The position numbers and the translations under genes were made by a program. A stretch of DNA of 64,000 bases from positions 682,001-746,000 of the forward strand of contig NZ_CP064787.1 in NCBI RefSeq assembly GCF_017094505.1, written 5' to 3'. This document shows, piece after piece, positions 27,921 to 35,916 of the stretch (position 1 is its first letter; every line of letters begins with the position of its first letter). The stretch is from Halapricum desulfuricans (GTDB lineage: Archaea > Halobacteriota > Halobacteria > Halobacteriales > Haloarculaceae). The notes beneath the pieces are model-generated. The model saw nothing but the letters and a program-made list of their open reading frames with translations. It did no database searches and had not been told where the DNA came from.

Positions 27921-29219
27921 TCACCAGGTAAGGCCCTCGTAGGTGATCCCGTCGCGGCGCTCGATGACGCGCCGGCCGTCGATCACGACCGGGTCGGCCA
28001 TCGCGTCGAACTCGGTGTGCAGGGCGGCGAACTCGTCCCAGTCAGTGACGACCATCGCGGCGTGGGCGTCCGCGAGCGCGTCGGCCGCGCTGTCAGCGTA
28101 CTCGATACCGGGGAACTCCTCGCGCATGTTCTCGGTCGCGACCGGGTCATAGCCGACCACGTCGGCCCCGCGGTCCTGGAGACCCTCGATGATCGGGACC
28201 GCACGCGTATACCGGATATCGTCGGTCCCGGGTTTGAACGCCAGCCCCAGCACGGCGACGCGCTTGCCCTCGACATCGGCGTGGTCGTCCAGCAGGTCGA
28301 GCATGCGTTCGGGCTGGCGGTCGTTGACTGCGACCGCCGCGTCGAGCAGGACGGGATCGTAATCGCGGTCACGGGCTGCGTGTCTGATCGCATTCATATC
28401 TTTCGGGAAACACGAGCCGCCCCAGCCGACGCCGCTACGCAGGAAGTGCTCGTCGATGCGGTGATCCAGCGCGATCGCGTCGGCCACCTCGTAGGCGTCG
28501 ACGCCGTACTCCTTGCAGACGTTGCCGATCTCGTTGATCAGGCTGATCTTCGTCGCGAGGAACGCGTTGTTGGCGTACTTGATCATCTCGGCCTCCTTGA
28601 TCCCGGTCTCGACGATCGCAGGCTCGCCGTCGGCGGCCTCGACCAGCGGGTCGTAGACGCGATCGAGCGTCTCCCGGGCGGCGTCGCTCTCGGCGCCATA
28701 GACGATCTTGTCGGGATCGCGGAAGTCGCCCAGCGCGAACCCCTCGCGGAGGAACTCGGGGTTCATCGCGACGTGGAACCCCTCGCCGGCGGTCTTGCCG
28801 GCGGCGTCTTCGACGATCGGTGTGACGACGTCCTCGGTCGTGCCGGGAATGACCGTGCTCTTGACGACGACCAGGTGCTCGTCGTCCTTCTCGGCGATCG
28901 CCTCGCCGAGGGACTGCGCGCCGGCTTTCATCGCCGACAGGTCGATCCCGCCGTCGGCCTCGGACGGCGTCGGCAACGCGAGGAAGGTCACGTCGGACTC
29001 GCGCACGTCGGCGTAGTCCGTGGTCGCGACGAGCGCGTCCCCGCCGTGATCGGCGATCAACTCGTCGAGGCCAGGTTCGTGGATCGGAGCCTCGCCGGCG
29101 TTGATCGCCTCGACGACGTCCTCGTCGATGTCGACGTTCGTGACCGTGTGTCCGAGTTCCGCGAACCATGCAGCGATTGTCGTGCCGATGTAGCCGCTGC
29201 CGACGACGCTGACGTGCAT
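27921..29219 (-). CDS. aglM: UDP-glucose 6-dehydrogenase (AglM-like)
   Basis: The 432-residue enzyme starts with a [12 protein letters not shown] Rossmann motif. It carries [11 protein letters not shown], the catalytic cysteine C270 in [12 protein letters not shown], and a C-terminal NAD-binding half. It oxidises UDP-glucose to UDP-glucuronate for glycan synthesis. It is divergent from the nucleotidyltransferase gene at 29561, which may supply its substrate, with a structured 340-base gap between them. A TATA-like TTTTAAAG lies at 29273-29280. Confidence 0.93.
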   Translation of the reverse strand: MHVSVVGSGYIGTTIAAWFAELGHTVTNVDIDEDVVEAINAGEAPIHEPGLDELIADHGGDALVATTDYADVRESDVTFLALPTPSEADGGIDLSAMKAGAQSLGEAIAEKDDEHLVVVKSTVIPGTTEDVVTPIVEDAAGKTAGEGFHVAMNPEFLREGFALGDFRDPDKIVYGAESDAARETLDRVYDPLVEAADGEPAIVETGIKEAEMIKYANNAFLATKISLINEIGNVCKEYGVDAYEVADAIALDHRIDEHFLRSGVGWGGSCFPKDMNAIRHAARDRDYDPVLLDAAVAVNDRQPERMLDLLDDHADVEGKRVAVLGLAFKPGTDDIRYTRAVPIIEGLQDRGADVVGYDPVATENMREEFPGIEYADSAADALADAHAAMVVTDWDEFAALHTEFDAMADPVVIDGRRVIERRDGITYEGLTW

Positions 29220-29340
29220 TGTATTCGGTCGGTTCGCTCGCCCCGGATTTGACGGTTTCCGTTCGGTGTTGGTTTTAAAGGTACGTATGAATGAGAGGCC
29301 GCGTTCAGAGGTGGACTCAAGATCGGTGAGACCGCTCTGA

Positions 29341-29480
29341 AAGCCCTCGCCAGTTCCGGTCCCGCGACTCGCTGCGCGCTTCGGGCGCTACGCGCCCTGC
29401 AGTGCTTGCTTCGTCGGGGTTCCCGGAACTGACTCGCCCTTTCATTCCACCAGGATTCGGTTTCTTGGCCGGTGAGAGGG
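29341..29480. other. Structured intergenic segment with inverted repeats
   Basis: In the gap between the two divergent sugar-nucleotide genes, CAGTTCCGG at 29351-29359 pairs with CCGGAACTG at 29423-29431, and a GC-rich imperfect hairpin (GCGCGCTTCGGGCGCTACGCGC) lies between. It resembles a folded RNA or a short mobile remnant. No ORF is supported. Confidence 0.4.
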
Positions 29481-29560
29481 CTCTTCTCGGACCGTCTGTG
29501 GCCCTCGAAAAACGGGACGACCCAAAGTCTCAAGGCCGGACAGAGAGATACCCAGACACA

Positions 29561-30313
29561 ATGAAAGCCGTCGTGCTGGCCGCAGGCGAGGGAACGCGTC
29601 TCAGGCCGCTCACCGAGGACACGCCCAAGGCCATGGTCGAAGTGAACGGGAAACCGTTGCTGACCCACTGTTTCGAGCAATTGCTCGATCTCGGGACGGA
29701 CCTCGAGGAGTTCGTCGTCGTCGTTGGCTATCGCAAGCAGGATATCATCGAGCACTACGACGACGAGTTTCGCGGCGTCCCGATCACCTACACTCACCAG
29801 CGCGAACAGAAGGGGCTGGCTCACGCGCTGTTGACCGCCGAGGAGCACGTCGACGACGACTTCATGCTCATGCTCGGGGACAACGTCTTCCGGGCCAACC
29901 TCGGAGACGTCGTCCGTCGCCAGCAGGAACATCGGACCGACGCGGCGTTTCTCGTCGAGGAAGTGCCCTACGAGGAGGCCGGCCGGTATGGGGTGTGTGA
30001 CACGAACGACTACGGCGAGATCGTCGAGGTGGTCGAAAAGCCAGAGGACCCGCCATCGAACCTCGTGATGACCGGGTTCTACACGTTTTCACCCGCGATC
30101 TTCCACGCCGCCAAGCTCGTCCAGCCCTCGAACCGGGGCGAGTACGAGTTGAGCGAGGCCGTCGACCTGCTGATCCGCAGCGGCCGGACGATCGACGCCA
30201 TCCGCATGGACGGCTGGCGCGTCGACGTCGGCTACCCCGAAGACCGCGAAGAGGCCGAACAGCGCCTCTCGGCGGAAACGGAGGCCGACGTCGATTCGGC
30301 TGCCTCTTCCTGA
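29561..30313 (+). CDS. aglF: Sugar-1-phosphate nucleotidyltransferase (AglF-like)
   Basis: The 250-residue protein starts MKAVVLAAGEGTRLRPLTED, with the nucleotide-binding signature and the PKAMVEVNGKP segment. It carries LMLGDNVFR (metal-binding Asp) and ends soon after GWRVDVGYPED. It fits the UTP/dTTP-glucose-1-phosphate nucleotidyltransferase family and likely makes the UDP-sugar used by the neighbouring dehydrogenase. The ATG at 29561 is preceded by a cytosine/adenine-rich stretch. The base specificity is inferred. Confidence 0.9.
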   Translation: MKAVVLAAGEGTRLRPLTEDTPKAMVEVNGKPLLTHCFEQLLDLGTDLEEFVVVVGYRKQDIIEHYDDEFRGVPITYTHQREQKGLAHALLTAEEHVDDDFMLMLGDNVFRANLGDVVRRQQEHRTDAAFLVEEVPYEEAGRYGVCDTNDYGEIVEVVEKPEDPPSNLVMTGFYTFSPAIFHAAKLVQPSNRGEYELSEAVDLLIRSGRTIDAIRMDGWRVDVGYPEDREEAEQRLSAETEADVDSAASS

Positions 30314-30349
30314 CGAACAGATCCCGTCGAGCTGTGTCGAAGCGACTCG

Positions 30350-31333
30350 CTACGCGCGAACGAGCGGTTCGTACCACTCGCGGTTGTCTCGATACCACTC
30401 GATGAACTTCGCGACGCCCTCGCGGATCGTGTGAGACGGCTCGTAGCCCAGCAGTTCCTGTGCACGAGTCGTGTCGGCGTGGGTGTGTTCGGCGTCGGCG
30501 TCGTGGCGCTCCTCGTAGACTAACTCAAGTTCAGGGGAGAGCTGGTCGCGGATCTCCTCGGCGAGCGTCCGGATCTCGATGTTGTCCGTCGAGCCGATGT
30601 TCAATACCTGGCCGTCCGCGGCGTCGGTATCCAGCAGCGTGACGTTCGCGTCGACGACGTCGTCGATGTAGGTGAAGTCCCGGGTCTGGGTGCCGTCGCC
30701 GTAGACGATCGGCGGCTCGTCGTTCATACACCGGGAGACGAAATTCGAGATGGCCATGTTCGGTCGCATCCGTGGCCCGTAGACCGTGAAGTATCGCAGC
30801 GCGACCGCCGGCAAATCGTAGACCTCGCTGTAGGCCATCGCGTAGCGCTCGGCGGCCAGTTTCGAGGCCCCGTACGGTGAGACCGGCGTCGTCGGGTGGG
30901 TCTCCTCATAGGGCAGTGATCGGGGAACGCCGTAGACAGACGAGGAAGAGGCCATGACGAACCGTTCGATGCCGCTGTCCCGGCAGGCGTCCAGCAGGTT
31001 CAGCGTGCCGTCGACGTTGACCGCGTCGTACTTCCGCGGGTTCTCGACGCTCGGGCGGACGCCCGCCTGGGCTGCCTGATGGTAGACGTAGTCGGCTTCG
31101 CTTACCAGGTCCGAGACGAGCTCGGCGTTCCGGACATCGCCCTCGACGAACTCGTAACTGCCGTCGCCGGTCTCGGCCGCGTCGCGCGCGGTCTCGATGT
31201 TGTGGCGTTTGATGTCCAGATCGTAGAACGGATCGAGGTTGTCCAGGACGACCACGTCGTGGCCGTCGGCGACGAACCGCTCGGCGAGGTGCCCGCCGAT
31301 GAAGCCCGCGCCACCGGTGACGAGTACGTGCAT
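30350..31333 (-). CDS. NAD-dependent nucleotide-sugar epimerase/dehydratase
   Basis: The 327-residue protein starts MHVLVTGGAGFIGGHLAERF (Rossmann TGGAGFIGG). It holds YHQAAQAGVRPSVENP, the catalytic SSSSVYG and YGASKLAAE motifs, and VYGPRMRPNMAI. It acts on a nucleotide sugar, likely UDP-glucuronate or UDP-glucose, as a 4-epimerase or dehydratase. It converges with the nucleotidyltransferase gene. Its 5' flank has a diverged second copy near 32320-32430. Confidence 0.9.
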   Translation of the reverse strand: MHVLVTGGAGFIGGHLAERFVADGHDVVVLDNLDPFYDLDIKRHNIETARDAAETGDGSYEFVEGDVRNAELVSDLVSEADYVYHQAAQAGVRPSVENPRKYDAVNVDGTLNLLDACRDSGIERFVMASSSSVYGVPRSLPYEETHPTTPVSPYGASKLAAERYAMAYSEVYDLPAVALRYFTVYGPRMRPNMAISNFVSRCMNDEPPIVYGDGTQTRDFTYIDDVVDANVTLLDTDAADGQVLNIGSTDNIEIRTLAEEIRDQLSPELELVYEERHDADAEHTHADTTRAQELLGYEPSHTIREGVAKFIEWYRDNREWYEPLVRA

Positions 31334-31406
31334 GTCTGTGGGTGGATGTGGGGGAGGGCAAAAAGGCGTCGTGTCTCTGCTGGGCGAGCGGATTGGAGTC
31401 GCAGGT

Positions 31407-31488
31407 GAGACACCCCACCGTGTCGAGTGTTCGTATGTGAGGAAGTGGCCGATACCGCACAGACACCCCACCGTGTCGAATGTTCTGG
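31407..31488 (+). repeat. Two copies of the 53-bp origin-like repeat
   Basis: The core ACACCCCACCGTGTCGA occurs at 31410 and at 31463, 53 bases apart, each followed by (A/G)TGTTC. Between them is a spacer containing AGTGGCCGATACCGCAC. The same unit recurs three times at 32427-32555 and inverted at 35545-35689. The copies lie just upstream of the epimerase gene. Confidence 0.9.
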
Positions 31489-31496
31489 CACAAATT

Positions 31497-31862
31497 TCAC
31501 TCGAGGAGATCACGCCACTGATCGAGCCAGACACGTTCACCGGCCAGCTCCTCTGGAGAGTAAAATTCGAGGATCCGCTCGATCAAGCGTACCGCGTCTG
31601 CCGGTGCTTCCCGCAGGAACACCGGATCGGTATAGATGACGATTCCAGCGTGATCGACTGCGTTGCTGAATTCGCTTGTAAAATCTTTCTTATCATTCGT
31701 GATGAAGATGTGGTCGTTTGCTGCACAATATTCGAGAAGGTCTCGATCGTTCGTTCCTTCGCCAAACTCGGCAGTGGCCGTTCGGACGGGATAGCCATTG
31801 GAGCGCACCGACGTTACAAACACACTAGGAACGTGCTCGTCGGCAAGAAACGACACCGTCAC
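31497..31862 (-). CDS. DUF5615/PIN-like toxin of a toxin-antitoxin pair
   Basis: The protein (121 residues) starts MTVSFLADEHVPSVFV, where the acidic LADEH lies in the place of a PIN-type active-site Asp/Glu. It contains ITNDKKDF and ends in a short helical tail. This matches the DUF5615 PIN-like family, ribonuclease-type toxins. Its start overlaps the preceding DUF433 stop by four bases (ATGA). The pair sits between origin-like repeats, where it would stabilise a replicon. Confidence 0.85.
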   Translation of the reverse strand: MTVSFLADEHVPSVFVTSVRSNGYPVRTATAEFGEGTNDRDLLEYCAANDHIFITNDKKDFTSEFSNAVDHAGIVIYTDPVFLREAPADAVRLIERILEFYSPEELAGERVWLDQWRDLLE

Positions 31863-32137
31863 TGGACTAGTTCGGGGGGTTGCAGCGCGTCTGTCGCAAG
31901 TGTCGATTCGGTTTCGGATCGCTCCTGCCGAAGGGTGCGCATCTCTTCGACGTGTTCGTAGTAGTACGCGAGCGCGGTGTAGATATCGCCCAGCGATCGG
32001 TCGAGCTGATCGGCCACATCGGCCGGCGAATAGCCCCCCTCCACGACCAACTCGTAGACGTCAATCACACCGACTCTTGAGCCCTCGATCCGGGGTTCTC
32101 CCCCGAGGACGTCGTCCGTCCGAACAATACTGCTCAT
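31859..32137 (-). CDS. DUF433 antitoxin-like protein
   Basis: At 92 residues this matches DUF433: SSIVRTDDVLGGEPRIEGSR, then GVIDVYELVVEGGYSPADVADQLDRS, which reads as a helix-turn-helix, and YYYEHVEEM. Antitoxins of this family bind the DUF5615 toxin and their own promoter. A TATA-like TATTTAAA at 32163-32170 lies about 29 bases before the ATG, so the pair has its own promoter. Confidence 0.85.
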   Translation of the reverse strand: MSSIVRTDDVLGGEPRIEGSRVGVIDVYELVVEGGYSPADVADQLDRSLGDIYTALAYYYEHVEEMRTLRQERSETESTLATDALQPPELVQ

Positions 32138-32162
32138 CGTGACTAGTGATTGTCCGTGTCGC

Positions 32163-32170
32163 TATTTAAA
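32163..32170 (-). promoter_or_regulatory. TATA-like box of the toxin-antitoxin operon
   Basis: On the minus strand, TTTAAATA lies about 29 bases before the DUF433 start at 32137. The antitoxin probably represses this promoter. Confidence 0.45.
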
Positions 32171-32247
32171 CGTTCGTCGGGGGGTGTCATCGATGCGCTG
32201 CTGGCCAATCCGGTGTCTTCTTGGTCAGGGACGGATTGTCGGCGTAT

Positions 32248-32361
32248 ATGCGCATTCTTCGGGTTGCCCAGAAACTCTATCCCGAGGTCCCCGGCGGCGG
32301 GACCTATCACGTCCACGCGATGAAGCCCGCACAGCCGTGGGGAACACCTGCCTGCGAGTAG
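32248..32361 (+). pseudogene. 5' fragment of a GT4 glycosyltransferase gene
   Basis: The frame from the ATG at 32248 reads MRILRVAQKLYPEVPGGGTY and HVHAM, the standard start of haloarchaeal GT4 glycosyltransferases. It then changes to unrelated codons (KPAQPWGTPACE) and stops at 32361 after 37 codons. The break is at about 32322, where sequence similar to the epimerase start begins on the other strand. So only the first 25 codons of the glycosyltransferase remain. Confidence 0.7.
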
Positions 32362-32430
32362 GTGACAGGGGCGAGGAGCGTTGTGTCTCTTCCCATCAAG
32401 CAGATGAGGATCGAAACCGCGGGTGAGAAC
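32322..32430 (-). pseudogene. Degraded copy of an epimerase 5' end and leader
   Basis: On the minus strand this reads HGCAGFIA, like the TGGAGFIG start of the intact epimerase. The bases that follow match the flank of that gene (a GCGTTGTGTCTCT block and a CGCGGGTGAGA block). The order is the same as at 31300-31411: gene start, leader, then the 53-bp repeats. It is a diverged duplicate without a usable gene. Confidence 0.45.
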
Positions 32431-32555
32431 CCCACTGTGTCGAATGTTCGTACATAAGTGAGTGGCCGATACTTCACAGACACCCCACCGTGTCGAATGT
32501 TTGTATATACGTGAGTGGCCGATGCCACACAGACACCCCCACTGTGTCGAATGTT
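32427..32555 (+). repeat. Three copies of the 53-bp origin-like repeat
   Basis: Copies of CACCCCAC(C/T)GTGTCGAATGTT lie with the CGAATGTT word at 32441, 32494 and 32548, spaced by 53 and 54 bases. Each is joined by a GAGTGGCCGAT spacer. The last copy has one extra C. They precede the orc1 start by about 190 bases. Confidence 0.9.
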
Positions 32556-32822
32556 TTCTTGCATTGTCAGCACCTCTAACGCTGAAGTAACCACAATTCG
32601 AGCCAATTTGGATCTTCTCAGACCGCGTCAAGCGCTCTGAGTACCGTCTCGTTACCCCACCGGAGGTCAGATCATCCAATACATACGACACACTTGACTC
32701 GGTGGTTTTATGATTGCTGAGATTTCAAATAGAAATATCGAATGACGACATTCAGTCGTGACAATGAGATATTCCGCGACGAAGAGATGCTACGGGAAGA
32801 TTACGGATAATCGAGGAGAAAG

Positions 32823-32842
32823 CCTCGCGCTTCAGCGCGGGG
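32823..32842 (+). repeat. Left-end hairpin of the TnpB element
   Basis: CCTCGCGCTTCAGCGCGGGG folds into an 8-bp stem with one G-T pair and a TTCA loop. The identical 20 bases occur at the right end. Such subterminal hairpins are the recognition structures of TnpA in this family. Confidence 0.75.
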
Positions 32843-32900
32843 ATGAATCCGACGCGACATTCAATAAACCACCAGACAGAGCCTCCTTGTAATCCATACG

Positions 32901-32916
32901 TTTATATTAATATATA
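32901..32916 (+). promoter_or_regulatory. TATA-like promoter of tnpB
   Basis: A run TTTATATTAATATATA lies about 20 bases before the GTG start of tnpB, fitting a leaderless transcript. Confidence 0.5.
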
Positions 32917-32930
32917 CTGTATCTTGACGT

Positions 32931-34331
32931 GTGAGCGACCGGCCGCAACGAACGAACACGTACACTGCCGAGCCGGTCAGTGACCGGTATCGGGAGTGCC
33001 TGTTCGACTGGCTGGCCGCACACGCCCCACTTTGGAACCAAATCACCTACCGTCGCCGTCAACAATACTTCGACGAAAACGGTGATGTCTGGGACGCCGA
33101 GTACACCGACCTCTACGAACAGTACGCCCCAATCCTCGGCAAAGCGACCTGCCAGCAAATCGCCCGGAAAAACAGCGAAGCCTGGCGCAGCCACTTCGAG
33201 TTGCTTTCGCAATATCGAGATGGATCGAATCACGCTGTGACGGAGCAACCGTCACCACCCGGGTATTGGGGCAATCGTGACGAGGGCTACGACTTGCACG
33301 GCCTCGTTCGGAACGATCTCTACACATTCGACTGGAATGAGAAAACGAGTACACTCGAATTCGGCGTCGGTGATGTCCTCGAAGAGCGCTATGATTTCGA
33401 GCACAACGAACGCGTGACGCTCGAAGTGCGTGGTAATCCACACTGGCGTGGCGACGACAGTCGATTGGAGCTCATCTACGATGAGCACGCTGCGAGGCTT
33501 CGTGTCCAGCACCCAGTCCGCATTCAGTCAGACGATCTCCGTGAACAGCGGCAGGCTGCATTCACTCATACACTCGATTCCGAGAACACGACCCACTCAG
33601 CAGCTATCGACGTCGGCGCAAACAACACCCTAGCGGTCGTCACCGAAGATGGCGACACCGCCGTCTACCACGCTCGCCCGGAATTTGACCGGTTCCAGCA
33701 ACAGTCCGAGCGAATCGCAACACTCCAATCGGAACTCCCGGACGACCAGTACACCAGCAACCAGATTCGACGCGTGTACGACGAGCGGTCACGACAGCGT
33801 GATCATAGCCGCGATGCCGCGGTCAAACACGCCGCTGAGTGGCTCCTCGAACGGAACGTTGACACAGTGTACGTCGGTGATTTGACCGGCGTACTAGAGA
33901 CGCACTGGTCGGCTACCGTGAACGAGAAGACCCACGCGTTCTGGTCACATCGGCAACTCGTTGACCGAATCACACTCACACTCGGTGATGTCGGTATCAC
34001 GGTGATGGAGACTGATGAATACGATTCAAGTAGTGAGTGTCCCGAGTGTGGGAGCGACGACGTCGTTCGGGATGGCGACGAGTTCCAGTGTCAGGGTTGT
34101 GGGTTGAATGCTCATAGTGACGTGGCGGGGGCGTGGAATATGTTGCAGTCTGAAGTTGGGCCGATGGCTCGGCCTGCTGCCCTGTCTGCTGAACGCGGCA
34201 GGGACGCACCCACGGATGGGGCGTACTGGCAGTGGAATGACCACAACTGGACACCCGCCGATTGTGGGAAACAGTCGTGGTCGCTCGACCAACCCAGCCA
34301 CAGTGAACCCGCAAGTTCACAGCCGGGGTAA
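32931..34331 (+). CDS. tnpB: TnpB RNA-guided nuclease-like protein
   Basis: The 466-residue protein matches haloarchaeal TnpB (IS1341 type). RuvC-I is AIDVGANNTLAVV with D227, the zinc ribbon has C370, C373, C387 and C390, and RuvC-III is HSDVAGAWNM with D397. In RuvC-II, TnpB usually has Glu in a VxEDL motif; here it reads VYVGDLTGV, so the glutamate is a glycine (G316) followed by Asp. It may be inactive or may use a displaced acidic residue. TnpB uses RNA from the element's right end as guide. The start is GTG at 32931. Confidence 0.9.
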   Translation: MSDRPQRTNTYTAEPVSDRYRECLFDWLAAHAPLWNQITYRRRQQYFDENGDVWDAEYTDLYEQYAPILGKATCQQIARKNSEAWRSHFELLSQYRDGSNHAVTEQPSPPGYWGNRDEGYDLHGLVRNDLYTFDWNEKTSTLEFGVGDVLEERYDFEHNERVTLEVRGNPHWRGDDSRLELIYDEHAARLRVQHPVRIQSDDLREQRQAAFTHTLDSENTTHSAAIDVGANNTLAVVTEDGDTAVYHARPEFDRFQQQSERIATLQSELPDDQYTSNQIRRVYDERSRQRDHSRDAAVKHAAEWLLERNVDTVYVGDLTGVLETHWSATVNEKTHAFWSHRQLVDRITLTLGDVGITVMETDEYDSSSECPECGSDDVVRDGDEFQCQGCGLNAHSDVAGAWNMLQSEVGPMARPAALSAERGRDAPTDGAYWQWNDHNWTPADCGKQSWSLDQPSHSEPASSQPG

Positions 34332-34390
34332 TCGTCTGACTGGATTACCCACGGAGGAATCCTCGCGCTTCAGCGCGGGGAGGAAGTCAA
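34332..34390 (+). ncRNA. Predicted 3' part of the TnpB guide RNA (reRNA/omegaRNA) scaffold
   Basis: After the tnpB stop, the sequence has GGATTACCCACGGAGGAAT, then the hairpin CCTCGCGCTTCAGCGCGGGG at 34361-34380, and the right end AGGAAGTCAA. In this family the guide RNA overlaps the tnpB 3' end, ends in this scaffold, and continues into the flank as guide. The guide here would start CAGCCCGAATC in orc1. The 5' boundary is not visible. Confidence 0.55.
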
Positions 34391-35544
34391 CAGCCCGAAT
34401 CAATCACTGCACGGGAGGAGGAACTGGAGGCGTACAAGACTGCGCTTCAACCAGTCGTCAATGGGGCCCAGCCCCGGAACATCTTCCTGTATGGGAAGAC
34501 TGGTGTCGGAAAAACTGCCGTGTCACGGTATCTCCTCGAACGATTACGGCAGGACACGGCGCAATTCGATGACGTGAATCTCTCGGTCTACTGGCTCAAC
34601 TGTACGAACCTCTCATCATCGTATCAGGTTGCGGTCAATCTGGTCAATACGATCCGCCCGCCCGAGGAACGCATCAGCACGACTGGCTATCCACAGCAGC
34701 GCGTCTTCGATATCCTGTATGAAGAGTTGGAGGCGATCGGTGGCACGATTCTCCTCGTGTTTGATGAGATTGACCACATCGGGAGCGACGACGAGATCCT
34801 CTATGAACTGCCTCGGGCCCGGTCGAACGGCTATCTCGATTCAGCGAAGCCTGGCGTCATCGGGATCAGCAACGACTTCGGGTTCCGTGACGACTTGTCC
34901 CCGAAAGTAAAGGATACGCTCTGTGAGGAAGCGATTCACTTTCCGCCGTATGATGCGCCGGAACTCAAGGCGATTCTGCGCCAGCGCGCCGATGGGGCGC
35001 TCCACGAAGACGGTGCCGAGCAGGGGGTCATCCCGCTGTGTGCCGCACTCGCTGCGCAGGACACGGGGAGCGCTCGACAGGCACTGAAGCTTCTGTACAA
35101 GGCGGGTGAGCTCGCCCGAGCCGCCGGGGAATCGGCAATCACAGAGGACCACGTCCACGATGCGCGCTCAGAGCTTGAACAGAGTCAGATCGAACACGGA
35201 ATGCGGGAACTGACCCAACACGGCCATCTGTCGCTCGTGGCCGCACTGCAGCTCGCGCTTGACGAAGACACGCCGGCACGAGTCCGCGAGATCTATCCGC
35301 GGTATCGAACGCTCGCCGAACAGTCCTCAATCGATCCGCTCGTTCGTCGGCGGATGCACGACCATCTGGCTGATCTCGCCATGCTCGGTATTTTGGAACG
35401 GCACTCCCGAAACGAGGGACGCGCCGGCAGCCAGTACTACGAATACGAGTTCAACGTCGCTCTCGGACTCGTCTGCAAGGTCGTCAGTGAACTGGACAGT
35501 GTCGTGGTCCCCGACCGCGTCACCAGGCAGTTGTAGTCGGAGCA

Positions 35545-35689
35545 GAACACTTGACAGGGTGGGGTGTGAGTGTCGATGGAGAGCATATGCGGGTGGATCG
35601 TTGCTTACTCGATCGCTGTTTCAGGAGCGTTCTCGACAGTGAACACCCCGTTCGACCGCGGGAGAACATTCGACGCGGTGGGGTGTGAG
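35545..35689 (-). repeat. Two inverted copies of the origin-like repeat
   Basis: At 35545-35569 and 35664-35689 the repeat core occurs on the minus strand: TCACACCCCACCCTGTCAA and CTCACACCCCACCGCGTCGA, each with a following (A/G)TGTTC. They lie directly after the orc1 stop and face the upstream array. The 227 bases to the ABC gene hold nothing else I can support. Confidence 0.85.
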
Positions 35690-35916
35690 GGGCGCGAAAT
35701 TCGCGATCCACTGCGGTCCAGCGCGTTCCTGTTCGATCCTTTGGGAACACACGCTTGTGCGGCCGTCATGAAACGCTAGGCTCCCAGCGGCGAAACCGAT
35801 CATACTCGCTCGACCAGACGGACGTGGACGGGGGTTGACGAACGGATTGAGAGTGGCTTTCGTCGTCGATCGAAGGACCAACGAGTATAAACTCCGAGAG
35901 CAGAATCCATCTATCA

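Larger units (their letters stand above)
32805..34390 (+). mobile_element. TnpB-only IS200/IS605-type element inside orc1
   Basis: The element is 1586 bp. Its left flank ends in TTAC (32801-32804) and its right end is TCAA (34387-34390), the target and cleavage tetranucleotides known for IS608-like elements. There is no target duplication, as expected for this family. It carries tnpB but no tnpA, so mobility would need a TnpA from elsewhere. Near-identical hairpins sit close to both ends. Confidence 0.88.
32742..35536 (+). pseudogene. orc1/cdc6: orc1/cdc6 initiator gene interrupted by a TnpB element
   Basis: Bases 32742-32804 encode the first 21 codons (MTTFSRDNEIFRDEEMLRED plus Y), typical of a haloarchaeal Orc1/Cdc6. 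The sequence resumes at 34391 with [20 protein letters not shown], then the Walker A loop GKTGVGKT, Walker [10 protein letters not shown], and the winged helix to the stop at 35536. Joining 32804 to 34391 keeps the frame and gives 402 residues with no other damage. Orc1/Cdc6 binds origin repeats and loads MCM. In the present form the N-terminal piece stops early, and a shorter product could start only at internal codons such as the GTG at 34520, after the Walker A loop. Confidence 0.9.
31407..35689. other. Putative replication origin of an integrated replicon
   Basis: Five copies of a repeat in one orientation precede an orc1/cdc6 gene (31407-31488 and 32427-32555), and two inverted copies follow it (35545-35689). 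An A/T-rich stretch lies at 32700-32741, directly before the orc1 start, and could be the unwinding element. In haloarchaea, origins are usually next to an orc1 gene and hold inverted Orc-binding repeats. Intact function is doubtful because the orc1 gene is interrupted. Confidence 0.6.

Noticed and set aside
27510-29252. 580-residue plus-strand open frame
   Set aside because: It is the complement of the UDP-glucose dehydrogenase gene, which has all its catalytic motifs.
31407-32555. CRISPR array from the 53-bp repeats
   Set aside because: The spacers between cores are also conserved, and inverted copies lie beyond orc1. This fits origin repeats instead.
32143-32691. Minus-strand proteins of 100-180 residues across the 53-bp repeats
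   Set aside because: The predicted residues repeat with the DNA units and resemble no protein, so they reflect open frames through the repeats.
34520-35536. An intact Orc1 gene starting at the GTG at 34520
   Set aside because: This start would remove the Walker A loop, and upstream in-frame Orc1 codons extend back to 34391.
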